From Thermococcus sp. (GTDB lineage Archaea; Methanobacteriota_B; Thermococci; Thermococcales; Thermococcaceae), in NCBI GenBank assembly GCA_027001105.1, contig JALTMZ010000028.1, positions 1 through 7,546 on the forward strand: DNA of 7,546 nt. The letters run 5' to 3'. The position numbers and the translations under genes were made by a program. This document shows, one piece after another, positions 1 to 7,200 of this stretch (positions within the stretch are counted from its first letter, which is position 1; each line of letters starts with the position of its first letter). Below the pieces are notes generated by a model. The model made no database searches. It was not told the DNA's origin and was given only the letters and a program-made list of their open reading frames with translations.

Positions 1-28
1 GTCCAAAAATGCACATCCAACAGTTTCC

Positions 29-41
29 TTTCCTGTGGAAC
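29..41 (-). promoter_or_regulatory. ORB-like initiator-binding dyad (candidate)
   Basis: The sequence TTTCCTGTGGAAC has symmetric TTCC/GGAA arms around a 3-base centre. Its reverse complement, GTTCCACAGGAAA, resembles the core of archaeal origin recognition boxes (ORB/mini-ORB, CTCCACAGGAAAC-like) bound by Orc1/Cdc6. It lies upstream of the first gene and in the same orientation as the site at 83-94. Binding is inferred from the motif and from the cdc6 gene about 1 kb away. Confidence 0.5.
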
Positions 42-49
42 GATCATGT

Positions 50-55
50 TTTAAA
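50..55 (+). promoter_or_regulatory. Possible TATA element of the first gene
   Basis: A TTTAAA hexamer lies about 35 nt before the GTG start at 89. With the usual archaeal spacing of roughly 25 nt, transcription would start near 77-80, leaving a very short leader that begins at the ribosome-binding site (78-83). It sits between two ORB-like dyads (29-41 and 83-94). The match is weak, and the true promoter could lie further upstream, partly outside the window. Confidence 0.25.
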
Positions 56-82
56 GGACAAACGCTAATATTTCTTTGGTGA

Positions 83-94
83 TTTCCTGTGGAG
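83..94 (-). promoter_or_regulatory. ORB-like dyad overlapping the first gene's start codon
   Basis: TTTCCTGTGGAG has the reverse complement CTCCACAGGAAA, a close match to the conserved core of archaeal ORB elements as I recall it. The GTG start codon of the downstream gene (89-91) lies inside the dyad. An initiator bound here would cover the start region and any short leader. Its function as an Orc1/Cdc6 site is inferred. Confidence 0.55.
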
Positions 95-703
95 GAACAA
101 GTCATTCAGTGGCTGAAGGAAGGAAGGGATGATGCTCAGGATATTGTGGATCTGCCGTGGAATGTTAAGAAAATTGAAGAGCATTTTTATATTGCAGAAT
201 ACCCAAAAATGCCTTTTGTCCTCAACATACTGTTCAGTGAGGAGTTTGTTCATCTGATGGTTCCATTTGGCTTGGAAACAACGGCACTTCCTTTGGAGGA
301 ACGGTTAAAGATATATCATGCAATGCTTGTCCTAAATGACAAAATAAATTTATTGAAATTCACGCTAAGTGGAATTAATGATGAAATTATCCTTAGGGTT
401 GATCTCGACAGAAAAACCCTTGGGAAAGCAGAGTTTAACGACGCTCTGACTGCCTTACTCATTGGAATAAATGAACTTGTAAGGGCACTTAAAGTGGAAG
501 AAGACTTTGCTCAAGCTGTTTTTGAAAGGATAGTCCTGATGCTTATTGACAGAATTCAACGTGGTGCAACAAGGGATGATTTAATTAAGTTCTTGGTTGT
601 CAAAGTTGGCATGTCAAAGGAAGAAGCAGAGAAGTTTATTGATGAGATACTCAGATCGCAGGGCATATCTAAAAAGAAGGGGATGGATATTGGCTATATC
701 TGA
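89..703 (+). CDS. Conserved Thermococcales-type protein of unknown function, possibly YbjN-like
   Basis: This is a 204-residue soluble protein with no signal peptide or membrane segment. I do not recognise a function. The GTG start is well supported: an in-frame TGA sits at 80-82, GGTGAT (78-83) is a good archaeal ribosome-binding site 5 nt upstream, and the next Met is codon 41. Residues about 20-138 alternate strands and helices (start of a fold with LPWNVKK, then NDKINLLKFTLSG, then EIILRVDLDRKTLGKAEFND), ending in a helix. This layout is reminiscent of YbjN/secretion-chaperone-like folds. That comparison is from pattern only and is uncertain. Residues about 140-195 look like a separate small helical domain, followed by a Lys-rich tail. 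The gene is not coupled to cdc6; a 291-bp non-coding region separates them. Its position beside the putative origin could mean a replication link, but nothing in the protein shows this. Confidence 0.8.
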   Translation: MEEQVIQWLKEGRDDAQDIVDLPWNVKKIEEHFYIAEYPKMPFVLNILFSEEFVHLMVPFGLETTALPLEERLKIYHAMLVLNDKINLLKFTLSGINDEIILRVDLDRKTLGKAEFNDALTALLIGINELVRALKVEEDFAQAVFERIVLMLIDRIQRGATRDDLIKFLVVKVGMSKEEAEKFIDEILRSQGISKKKGMDIGYI

Positions 704-730
704 ATTTTACATTTTCTAATTTACTTGTTC
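704..730 (+). terminator. Possible oligo-T terminator after the first gene
   Basis: Directly after the TGA stop (701-703) the + strand has several short T-runs (ATTTTAC, ATTTTCT, AATTTACTT). Archaeal RNA polymerase terminates at T-rich stretches without needing a hairpin. The region is AT-rich throughout, so specificity is low. Confidence 0.3.
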
Positions 731-834
731 ATTAATATTTTGGTGGACTTTTAATGAGCTTTTACAAAAACTTGCCCAATAAAGCATATATACCCCCAAA
801 AGATATTATCGTATTGCTTCCTCTGCATCTTATG

Positions 835-847
835 TTTCCTCTGGAAA
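835..847. promoter_or_regulatory. ORB-like dyad in the intergenic region
   Basis: TTTCCTCTGGAAA has 5-bp complementary arms (TTTCC/GGAAA) around TCT. It has the symmetric core expected of a mini-ORB and lies just left of the most AT-rich part of the region. Because the arms are fully symmetric, its orientation cannot be assigned. Confidence 0.5.
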
Positions 848-866
848 ATGCTTTCATGAGAACATA

Positions 867-888
867 TCTGGAAATAAAATGTTCCAGA
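867..888. repeat. Inverted repeat TCTGGAA / TTCCAGA
   Basis: There are perfect 7-bp arms at 867-873 and 882-888 separated by 8 nt. The arms resemble ORB half-sites (TGGAA / TTCCA) in an outward arrangement, with the arm order reversed relative to the intact dyads. It could be a degenerate pair of initiator contacts or an extruding hairpin next to the AT-rich stretch. It is unlikely to be a terminator because no T-run follows. Confidence 0.45.
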
Positions 889-906
889 ATAGGCTAAAAA
901 TCAGCA

Positions 907-925
907 ATAATGTAACATAATGTAA
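907..925. repeat. Tandem ATAATGTAA repeat within the AT-rich stretch
   Basis: ATAATGTAA occurs at 907-915 and again at 917-925, a spacing of 10 bp and close to one helical turn. The following bases (AATGTATAAATG) are related. In this context it is a candidate part of the DNA-unwinding element, but two copies alone could be chance in AT-rich DNA. Confidence 0.35.
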
Positions 926-927
926 TG

Positions 928-934
928 TATAAAT
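928..934 (+). promoter_or_regulatory. Alternative TATA box for cdc6
   Basis: A TATAAAT-like element (TATAAAT within ATGTATAAATG) would place the transcription start near 955-958. This gives a leader of about 38 nt that keeps the ribosome-binding site at 981-985. It competes with the stronger-looking TTTATAAA at 954-961. Confidence 0.35.
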
Positions 935-953
935 GCATTAAATGGGAAGTGCC

Positions 954-961
954 TTTATAAA
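954..961 (+). promoter_or_regulatory. TATA box of the cdc6-polD operon
   Basis: TTTATAAA is a near-ideal archaeal TATA box. The standard spacing puts the transcription start at about 982-986, inside or at the edge of the ORB-like dyad 973-984 and only about 10 nt before the ATG. The transcript would then be almost leaderless. An initiator bound at the dyad would sit on the start site. Confidence 0.5.
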
Positions 962-972
962 TGGGGGCTATG

Positions 973-984
973 TTTCCACTGGAG
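973..984 (-). promoter_or_regulatory. ORB-like dyad at the cdc6 start region
   Basis: TTTCCACTGGAG (reverse complement CTCCAGTGGAAA, extended to GTTTCC-type by the C on that strand) matches the archaeal ORB core. It follows the G5 run 963-967, and such G-strings accompany full ORBs. The same 12-mer recurs exactly at 2705 and 2801. The bases GGAGG at 981-985 also serve as the cdc6 ribosome-binding site, 9 nt before the ATG, so operator and ribosome-binding site overlap. This placement suggests autoregulation by Cdc6. Confidence 0.6.
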
Positions 985-994
985 GGTCAGGGAG

Positions 995-2260
995 ATGGAA
1001 AAAAGAAGGGAAAATGAGCAGACATATCTTGATTCGATTTTTGAAAAATATTTGAATGCAAAAAAGATTTTCAAAAATAAAGAAGTCCTTAGACATAGCT
1101 ATACTCCAAAAGAACTGCCGCACAGGAGGGAACAGATAGAAGCATTGGCACATATACTGGTTCCAGTGTTGAGAGGAGAAACACCCTCCAATGTTTTTGT
1201 CTATGGAAAAACGGGCACTGGTAAAACAGTTACCGTAAAATTTGTAACTGAAGAACTAAAGAGAATATCTCGCAAGTATAATGTTCCTGTGGATGTTATA
1301 TATCTCAACTGTGAGATTGTCGATACTCAATATCGGGTTCTCGCAAACATAGTCAATCATTTCAAGCATGAAAGTGGTTTTGAGGTTCCATTGGTTGGAT
1401 GGCCAACAGATGAGGTGTACACAAAGCTAAAGCAAATTATCGATGCAAAGGAGAGATTTGTTATAATAGTTCTTGATGAGATTGATAAGCTCATCAAAAA
1501 AAGTGGAGATGATGTTCTGTATTCGCTGACCAGAATAAACAGTGAGTTAAAAAATGCAAAAGTCAGCATTGTCGGTATTTCAAATGATCTGAAATTTAAG
1601 GACTACCTTGATCCAAGGGTTCTTTCGAGCCTAAGCGAAGAGGAGGTTGTTTTTCCACCATATGATGCAAACCAGCTTAGGGATATATTGATGCAGAGAG
1701 CCCAAGAGGCATTTTATCCAGATGTCCTTGATGAAGCTGTTGTTCCCCTCTGTGCAGCTTTGGCTGCAAGAGAACACGGGGATGCGAGGAGGGCTTTAGA
1801 TTTGCTTAGGGTAAGTGGCGAAATTGCTGAGAGGGAAGGGGCTTCAAAAGTTACTGAAAAGCATGTATGGAAGGCTCAGGAGAAGATTGAGCAGGACACC
1901 ATGGAGGAAGTTATTAAGACTCTCCCACTGCACTCAAAAATTCTCCTTTATGCTATAGTTCTCCTTGATGAAAATGGTGAATTGCCAGCCAACACTGGTG
2001 ATGTCTATGCTGTGTATAAAGAGCTCTGTGATTACATGGATATTGAGCCTCTAACCCAGAGAAGGGTTAGTGATCTAATAAATGAGCTCGACATGTTGGG
2101 CATCATCAATGCTAAAGTGGTCAGCAAGGGGAGATATGGGCGGACAAAAGAAATAAGACTAAACGTCACTCCATATAAAGTTAAGAACATCTATCGCTTT
2201 GATTATTCCCTTCAGCCTCTCCTCACTGTAAGCATTGCTCGGCAGAGGAGGTTGTTTTAA
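995..2260 (+). CDS. cdc6: Orc1/Cdc6 replication initiator (AAA+ ATPase)
   Basis: This 421-residue protein has the full archaeal Orc1/Cdc6 layout and the family's usual length. It binds ORB sites at the origin and is thought to help load the MCM helicase, using ATP as a switch. Visible motifs are Walker A GKTGTGKT (71-78), Walker B IVLDEID (158-164), sensor 1 with Asn in VGISND (about 192-197), a likely arginine finger in LDPRVLSSL (Arg208) and sensor 2 GDARRALDLL (262-271). Residues about 305-400 form the C-terminal winged helix, with a recognition-helix region TQRRVSDLINELDMLG. All key residues are intact. The ATG at 995 is supported by GGAGG at 981-985. The stop codon overlaps the DP1 start by one base (TAATG), so the two are co-translated. 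The promoter contains an ORB-like site, which suggests self-repression or coupling to initiation. Confidence 0.97.
   Translation: MEKRRENEQTYLDSIFEKYLNAKKIFKNKEVLRHSYTPKELPHRREQIEALAHILVPVLRGETPSNVFVYGKTGTGKTVTVKFVTEELKRISRKYNVPVDVIYLNCEIVDTQYRVLANIVNHFKHESGFEVPLVGWPTDEVYTKLKQIIDAKERFVIIVLDEIDKLIKKSGDDVLYSLTRINSELKNAKVSIVGISNDLKFKDYLDPRVLSSLSEEEVVFPPYDANQLRDILMQRAQEAFYPDVLDEAVVPLCAALAAREHGDARRALDLLRVSGEIAEREGASKVTEKHVWKAQEKIEQDTMEEVIKTLPLHSKILLYAIVLLDENGELPANTGDVYAVYKELCDYMDIEPLTQRRVSDLINELDMLGIINAKVVSKGRYGRTKEIRLNVTPYKVKNIYRFDYSLQPLLTVSIARQRRLF
2245..2251 (+). promoter_or_regulatory. Ribosome-binding site for DP1 inside the cdc6 end
   Basis: GAGGAGG lies 8 nt before the DP1 ATG at 2260 and is encoded within the last codons of cdc6. 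It supports the overlapping start and the coupling of the two genes. Confidence 0.6.
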
Positions 2261-4293
2261 TGGATGAGCTGGTGAAGGATTTGCTTTCTAATCGCTATCT
2301 CATCACTCCACCCGCTTACTTTATCCTTTCGGAATATTATAAGAAGAACTTTACTTTGGCGGAGCTCATAAAATTTGCACGAACGAAAAATACATTTGTA
2401 ATTGACGAAAGGCTTGCCAAAGAGTTTCTTGAATCTAAGGGGTTGTTATCTCCGCTGGAAAATTTTGCAAAATACATTCCGAAAGCTTCAGTGGAAACTA
2501 AAGCAGGAACCCCTCCCTCTGTAGCTGAGGTTCCAATGGAAGTTGGCATCCCCAAGGGCTCAAAAGAAATCTCAATCGAGAGTGCTGTTGGTGGTGAAAA
2601 GACAGCAGAACTTGGCAAGATGGCTGAAATTCAACCTCAAACATCTGATCAGACTGAAATAGCTCATGAGATCCAAGAACTGCCATCAGAAAAAGGTACC
2701 TCTATTTCCACTGGAGAACCCGTGGAAAACATGGTTTCTGAAACCATTTCTGAAGAAATAGCGGAAGAAGAACCCACAATTGAAGGGGGGGAGAGTTTCA
2801 TTTCCACTGGAGCCCCGTCTCTTGAAGAGTACAATGGTGTCGGTGATGAAGAAAATGGTGTCAAAATGAAGGCAGTTTATGGGGACTATGGAGTCTTGGT
2901 TCCACTGGAAGAGGAGGAGATTCCAGCTGAAGAAAAGAGGGCATATTCGATTTATGAAGATTTTAAGGTTGAGCCAAATGAAAGCTTTGAGTTTGTTGCA
3001 AAGAGGATAAAGTCGGAGTATGAGATTAAATTCGACGTAAGAAACGTTAAGCTAAAGCCCCCAAAAGCTAAGAATGCAAATGGTAAAGAAGGAGAGATAG
3101 TAGTCAAGGTCTATGAGAACTACTTCAAAAGTAGATTAAAGAAATTGAGAAGAATTCTGCGGGAAAATCCAGAGGTTAGTGGGGTAATAGATATTGGAAA
3201 GCTTAGCTACATTAATCCCGATGGGGAAGTTACGATAATCGGCCTTGTCAACTCAAAGAGGGAAACTAAAAAGGGATTTATCTTTGAAGTTGAGGATATG
3301 ACTGGCATTGTTAAGGTTTTCTTGGGACGGGATAACGAGGATTACAAGAAAGCATTTGAAGTTCTACCAGACAGCGTCGTCGCTTTTAGAGGATATTATT
3401 CAAAACGCGGAATCTTATTTGCAAACAAACTTTATTTGCCTGATGTTCCACTCTACAAGCGAGAAAAGCCTTCCCTTGAGGAAAAGGTTTATGCTGTTTT
3501 GATCAGCGATATCCACGTTGGAAGCACAAAATTCTGTGAAAAAGCTTTCATGAAGTTCCTTGAATGGCTCAATGGCAACGTTGAAAGCAGAGAAGAAGAG
3601 GAAATTGTGAGCAGAATAAAGTACATGATAATTGCTGGCGATGTTGTTGATGGTATTGGTATCTATCCGGGTCAGTACAATGAGCTTGCAATTCCCGATA
3701 TCTTTGACCAGTATGAAGCTTTGGCAAACCTCTTGGCAAATGTTCCGGATCATATAACCATGTTCATTGGTCCAGGCAATCACGATGCTGCAAGAACTGC
3801 TTTACCTCAGCCCGAATTCTACAGAGAATACGCAAAACCCCTCTATGATCTAAAAAATGCAGTGATCATAAGCAATCCGGCAGTTATTAACCTCCACGGC
3901 AGGGACTTCTTGGTTGTTCATGGAAGGGGTATTGAGGATGTTGTGAGCTACATTCCTGGTAAGAGCCATCTTCATCCCGTTGAGCCGATGATTGAACTGC
4001 TAAAACTTAGGCACGTCGCCCCCACATTTGGTGGAAAAGTTCCAATTGCACCAGATCCAGAGGATTTGCTTGTCATCGAGGAAGTCCCAGATTTGGTACA
4101 GATGGGACATGTTCATGTTCTGGATTATCAGATTTATCGCGGTGTGTTTTTGATCAACTCGGCCACTTGGCAAGCCCAGACTGAGTTCCAGAAGATGGTT
4201 AATATTGTTCCAACCCCCGCGAGAGTTCCGATAATTGATATTGAAACTGCAAGGTTAAAGACAGTTGTTGACTTTAGCAGGTGGTGTGAATGA
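2260..4293 (+). CDS. polB: DNA polymerase D small subunit DP1 (3'-5' exonuclease)
   Basis: DP1 is the proofreading subunit of the archaeal replicative polymerase PolD and pairs with DP2 encoded next. It has 677 residues, longer than the roughly 610-620 I recall for Pyrococcus, mostly because of its linker. Residues 1-65 form a small helical N-terminal domain. About 66-225 is an acidic Glu/Ser/Thr/Pro-rich, probably disordered linker. About 322-397 is an OB fold (GEVTIIGLVNSK...VFLGRD...). About 407-677 is the Mre11-like phosphoesterase domain. Its metal-binding motifs are intact: DIH (Asp417, His419), GDVVDG (Asp461), GNHD (Asn507-His508-Asp509), VHGRG (His554) and GHVH (His617, His619). This predicts an active Mn-dependent exonuclease. 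It starts at the ATG overlapping the cdc6 stop, and its TGA overlaps the DP2 ATG by 4 nt. Oddly, the linker-coding DNA holds several ORB-like dyads. The archaeal name polB for this gene is not related to family B polymerase. Confidence 0.97.
   Translation: MDELVKDLLSNRYLITPPAYFILSEYYKKNFTLAELIKFARTKNTFVIDERLAKEFLESKGLLSPLENFAKYIPKASVETKAGTPPSVAEVPMEVGIPKGSKEISIESAVGGEKTAELGKMAEIQPQTSDQTEIAHEIQELPSEKGTSISTGEPVENMVSETISEEIAEEEPTIEGGESFISTGAPSLEEYNGVGDEENGVKMKAVYGDYGVLVPLEEEEIPAEEKRAYSIYEDFKVEPNESFEFVAKRIKSEYEIKFDVRNVKLKPPKAKNANGKEGEIVVKVYENYFKSRLKKLRRILRENPEVSGVIDIGKLSYINPDGEVTIIGLVNSKRETKKGFIFEVEDMTGIVKVFLGRDNEDYKKAFEVLPDSVVAFRGYYSKRGILFANKLYLPDVPLYKREKPSLEEKVYAVLISDIHVGSTKFCEKAFMKFLEWLNGNVESREEEEIVSRIKYMIIAGDVVDGIGIYPGQYNELAIPDIFDQYEALANLLANVPDHITMFIGPGNHDAARTALPQPEFYREYAKPLYDLKNAVIISNPAVINLHGRDFLVVHGRGIEDVVSYIPGKSHLHPVEPMIELLKLRHVAPTFGGKVPIAPDPEDLLVIEEVPDLVQMGHVHVLDYQIYRGVFLINSATWQAQTEFQKMVNIVPTPARVPIIDIETARLKTVVDFSRWCE
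2450..2910. repeat. Cluster of ORB-like dyads within the DP1 linker-coding region
   Basis: Six sites resemble the ORB core: CTCCGCTGGAAAA (2450-2462, weak), CTTCAGTGGAAAC (2486-2498), TTCCAATGGAA (2531-2541), TTTCCACTGGAG (2705-2716), TTTCCACTGGAG (2801-2812) and TTCCACTGGAA (2900-2910). A half-site, CGTGGAAAAC, follows at 2721-2730. The two 12-mers are identical to the site at the cdc6 promoter. Relative to codons the sites occur in three phases, encoding SVET, VPMEV/VPLEE and ISTGE/ISTGA, so the similarity lies in the DNA and not in the protein. G-runs precede two of them (2785-2791 and 2881-2884). They may be accessory initiator sites of the origin. Confidence 0.55.
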
Positions 4294-7200
4294 GCGAGCT
4301 TTACAGCGATGAAATGAAAGCTTATTTTGAAATGTTGCAGAAAGAAATTGATAAGGCTTATGAGATAGCTAAGAAGGCGAGAGCCCAAGGAAAAGATCCT
4401 GTTAGGGATGTTGAAATTCCTCAAGCAACGGACATGGCGGGCCGTGTTGAAAGCTTGGTCGGTCCAAAAGGCGTTGCCGAGAGGATTAGAGAGCTTGCGA
4501 GAGAGTATGGTAAAGAGCTTGCCGCCCTTAAAATTGTTGACGAAATAATTGAAGGTAAATTCGGTGAGTTTGAGAATAAAGAAAAGCTGGCGGAGCAGGC
4601 TGTTAGAACTGCACTGGCTATTCTGACAGAAGGTATAGTTTCTGCTCCGATTGAAGGTATAGCTCAAGTTAAGATCAAGAAGAATCCTGATGGGACGGAG
4701 TATTTAGCTCTCTATTACGCTGGGCCAATCAGAAGTTCTGGTGGAACTGCTCAGGCGTTGAGTGTTCTCGTTGGTGATTACGTTAGGAAAAAGCTTGGAT
4801 TGGATAGGTTTAAACCTACAGAGAAGCACATAGAGAGAATGGTTGAAGAAGTTGATTTGTATCACAGAGCCGTTACTCGTTTGCAGTATCATCCTTCAGC
4901 AGATGAGGTAAGATTAGCTATGCAGAATATTCCAGTTGAGATAACCGGTGAAGCGACTGATGATGTTGAGGTTTCCCACAGAGACGTTCCGGGAGTTGAG
5001 ACAAACCAGCTCAGAGGTGGAGCAATTCTCGTTTTAGCGGAAGGTGTACTCCAAAAAGCAAAGAAGTTGGTCAAATACATTGATAAAATGGGCATTGAAG
5101 GCTGGGACTGGCTCAAGGAGTTTGTTGAGGCAAAGGAGAAGGGCAAAACAGAAGAAGGGATAGAAGAGAAAGCTGAAAAATCAAAAGGAGAAGAGGCTGA
5201 GATACGAACTTCTGTAAAGGTCAAAAAAGGCTTCTACTATGAACTTTACGAAAAATTCAAGACCAATATTGCTCCGAACAACAAATACACAAAGGAGATT
5301 ATTGGGGGGAGACCATTATTTGCAGAGCCATCAGAGAATGGTGGATTTAGATTGAGGTACGGCCGCTCAAGAGTGAGCGGATTTGCGACCTGGAGCATAA
5401 ACCCGGCGGTCATGATTCTTGTTGATGAGTTCTTGGCTGTTGGGACCCAAATGAAGACTGAAAGGCCCGGAAAGGGCTGTATAGTTACCCCTGCTACAAC
5501 AGCTGAAGGTCCAATCGTTAAGCTCAAAGATGGCTCTGTCGTTAAGGTTGACGATTACTATCTTGCTTTACAAATTAGGGATCAGGTTGAAGAAATACTC
5601 TACTTGGGCGATGCAGTTATAGCATTTGGAGATTTTGTAGAGAACAACCAAACTTTACTTCCAGCCAATTATGTTGAAGAATGGTGGGTTCAGGAGTTTG
5701 TGAAAGCCGTTGAAGACATATATGAAGTTCCCCTCAAGCCCTTTGCTGAAAATGATAAAGAGGCAGTTGAAGAAGCAGCGGATTACCTCGACTTAAAACC
5801 AGAATTCTTGGCAGAGCTTCTGAAAGACCCTCTGAAAATTAGACCCAAAGTCGAGGAGGCAATACACCTCTCAAAGGTTCTTGACATTCCTCTTCATCCG
5901 TACTACACCCTCTACTGGAACACCCTCAAGCCAGAGGAAGTTGCTGAACTTCAAAGCCTTCTTGTCAATGCTGAGATTGAGTGGGATAAGTATCTTGGAA
6001 CAAAATATGCCAAAAAGGTTGTGATAAGCCTTGAAGTGCTTGGAAGGAACGGAAAGCGCTACCTCGAACTACTCGGCTTACCTCACAGAGTTGAAGACAG
6101 GAGCGTAATCATCGAGTATCCTTGGAGTGCTGCTCTGCTCACTCCATTGGATAACTTGGAGAAGAAATTTGAGCCGAAGGAATTCCACACTACCATAGAC
6201 ATAATCAACGAAATCAGCGAAGTAAAGCTCAGGGACAGAGGGATAAGCTGGATTGGTGCAAGAATGGGAAGGCCTGAAAAGGCTAAAGAAAGAAAGATGA
6301 AGCCACCAGTTCACGTCCTCTTCCCGATTGGTTTGGCTGGTGGTAGCTCAAGAGATATCTACAAGGCGGCACAGGAAGGGAAGCTCGCTGAGGTTGAGAT
6401 TGCCCAGTTCAAATGCACCAACTGCGGTCATGTTGATATTTTCCCAACTTGTCCAGTGTGTGGAGCTGAGGCTAAACTGCTGTACAGATGTCCAAAGTGT
6501 AACTATAGCTCAACCGAGGAAATGATCTGTCCAAAGTGCGGCATTGAGATGAGGGCTTATGTCAAAAGGACAATAAATCCGTCCCAGATTGTGAAACAGG
6601 CAATGCAGAATGTGAGAGTGAATACTCTTGATAAGCTCAAGGGCGTTATGGGTATGACTTCAGCCCACAAGGTGCCAGAGCCACTGGAGAAGGGAATTTT
6701 GAGGGCTAAGAACGATGTTTACGTGTTCAAGGATGGCACGATTCGTTTTGATGCAACAGATGCACCAATAACCCACTTCAAGCCGAGAGAGATTGGAGTA
6801 AGCGTTGAGAAGCTCCGTGAATTGGGCTATACTCATGACTTTGAAGGAAAGCCTTTGGTGAGTGAAGACCAAATAGTTGAGCTCAAAGTTCAAGATGTTA
6901 TCCTTTCTAAAGAGGCTGGAAAGTATCTTGTGAGGGTTGCAAAGTTCATAGACGATTTGCTTGAGAGATTCTATGGATTGCCAAGGTTCTACAATGTCGA
7001 GAAGATGGAAGATTTGATTGGGCATCTTGTCATAGGCTTGGCTCCCCACACATCCGCTGGAATCATTGGAAGGATTATAGGGTTTGTTGATGCTCTTGTG
7101 GGCTATGCCCATCCGTACTATCATGCTGCAAAGAGGAGGAACTGCTTCCCCGGTGATACCAGAATACTTGTTCAGATCAATGGGATGCCTCAGAGGATAA

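Larger units (their letters stand above)
704..994. other. Putative replication origin (oriC) upstream of cdc6
   Basis: This 291-bp gap has no plausible gene. It precedes the Orc1/Cdc6 initiator gene, which is where oriC lies in Pyrococcus. It contains two ORB-like dyads (835-847 and 973-984), an inverted repeat with ORB-like half-sites (867-888), two ATAATGTAA copies at 10-bp spacing (907-925), the palindrome AATGCATT (932-939), a C5 run (793-797) and a G5 run (963-967). Positions 861-950 are about 27% GC by hand count, well below the flanking genes, and could be the DNA-unwinding element. At its right end it also carries the cdc6 promoter. Origin activity is inferred from location and motifs. 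Confidence 0.65.

Noticed and set aside
704..994. tRNA, small RNA or CRISPR array in the intergenic gap
   Set aside because: There is no cloverleaf, no regular repeat-spacer pattern and no GC-rich island, which structured RNAs of hyperthermophiles usually show.
1284..1293. ORB-like TTCCTGTGGA within cdc6
   Set aside because: Only one arm and the centre match, it is isolated, and it encodes ordinary VPVD; kept as probable chance.
3415..3783. Minus-strand open frame of 122 codons within DP1
   Set aside because: It is opposite the phosphoesterase domain, whose motifs are all intact on the + strand.
4134..4667. Long minus-strand open frame (177 codons) across the DP1/DP2 junction
   Set aside because: It is antisense to two clear polymerase genes, has no ribosome-binding site or recognisable protein pattern, and is a shadow of their codon use.
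6681..6689. CCACTGGAG within DP2, resembling half of the 12-mer
   Set aside because: A single 9-base match is expected at this length and the left arm is missing.
6660..7124. Minus-strand open frame of 154 codons within DP2
   Set aside because: It lies wholly opposite conserved DP2 sequence and shows no family features.
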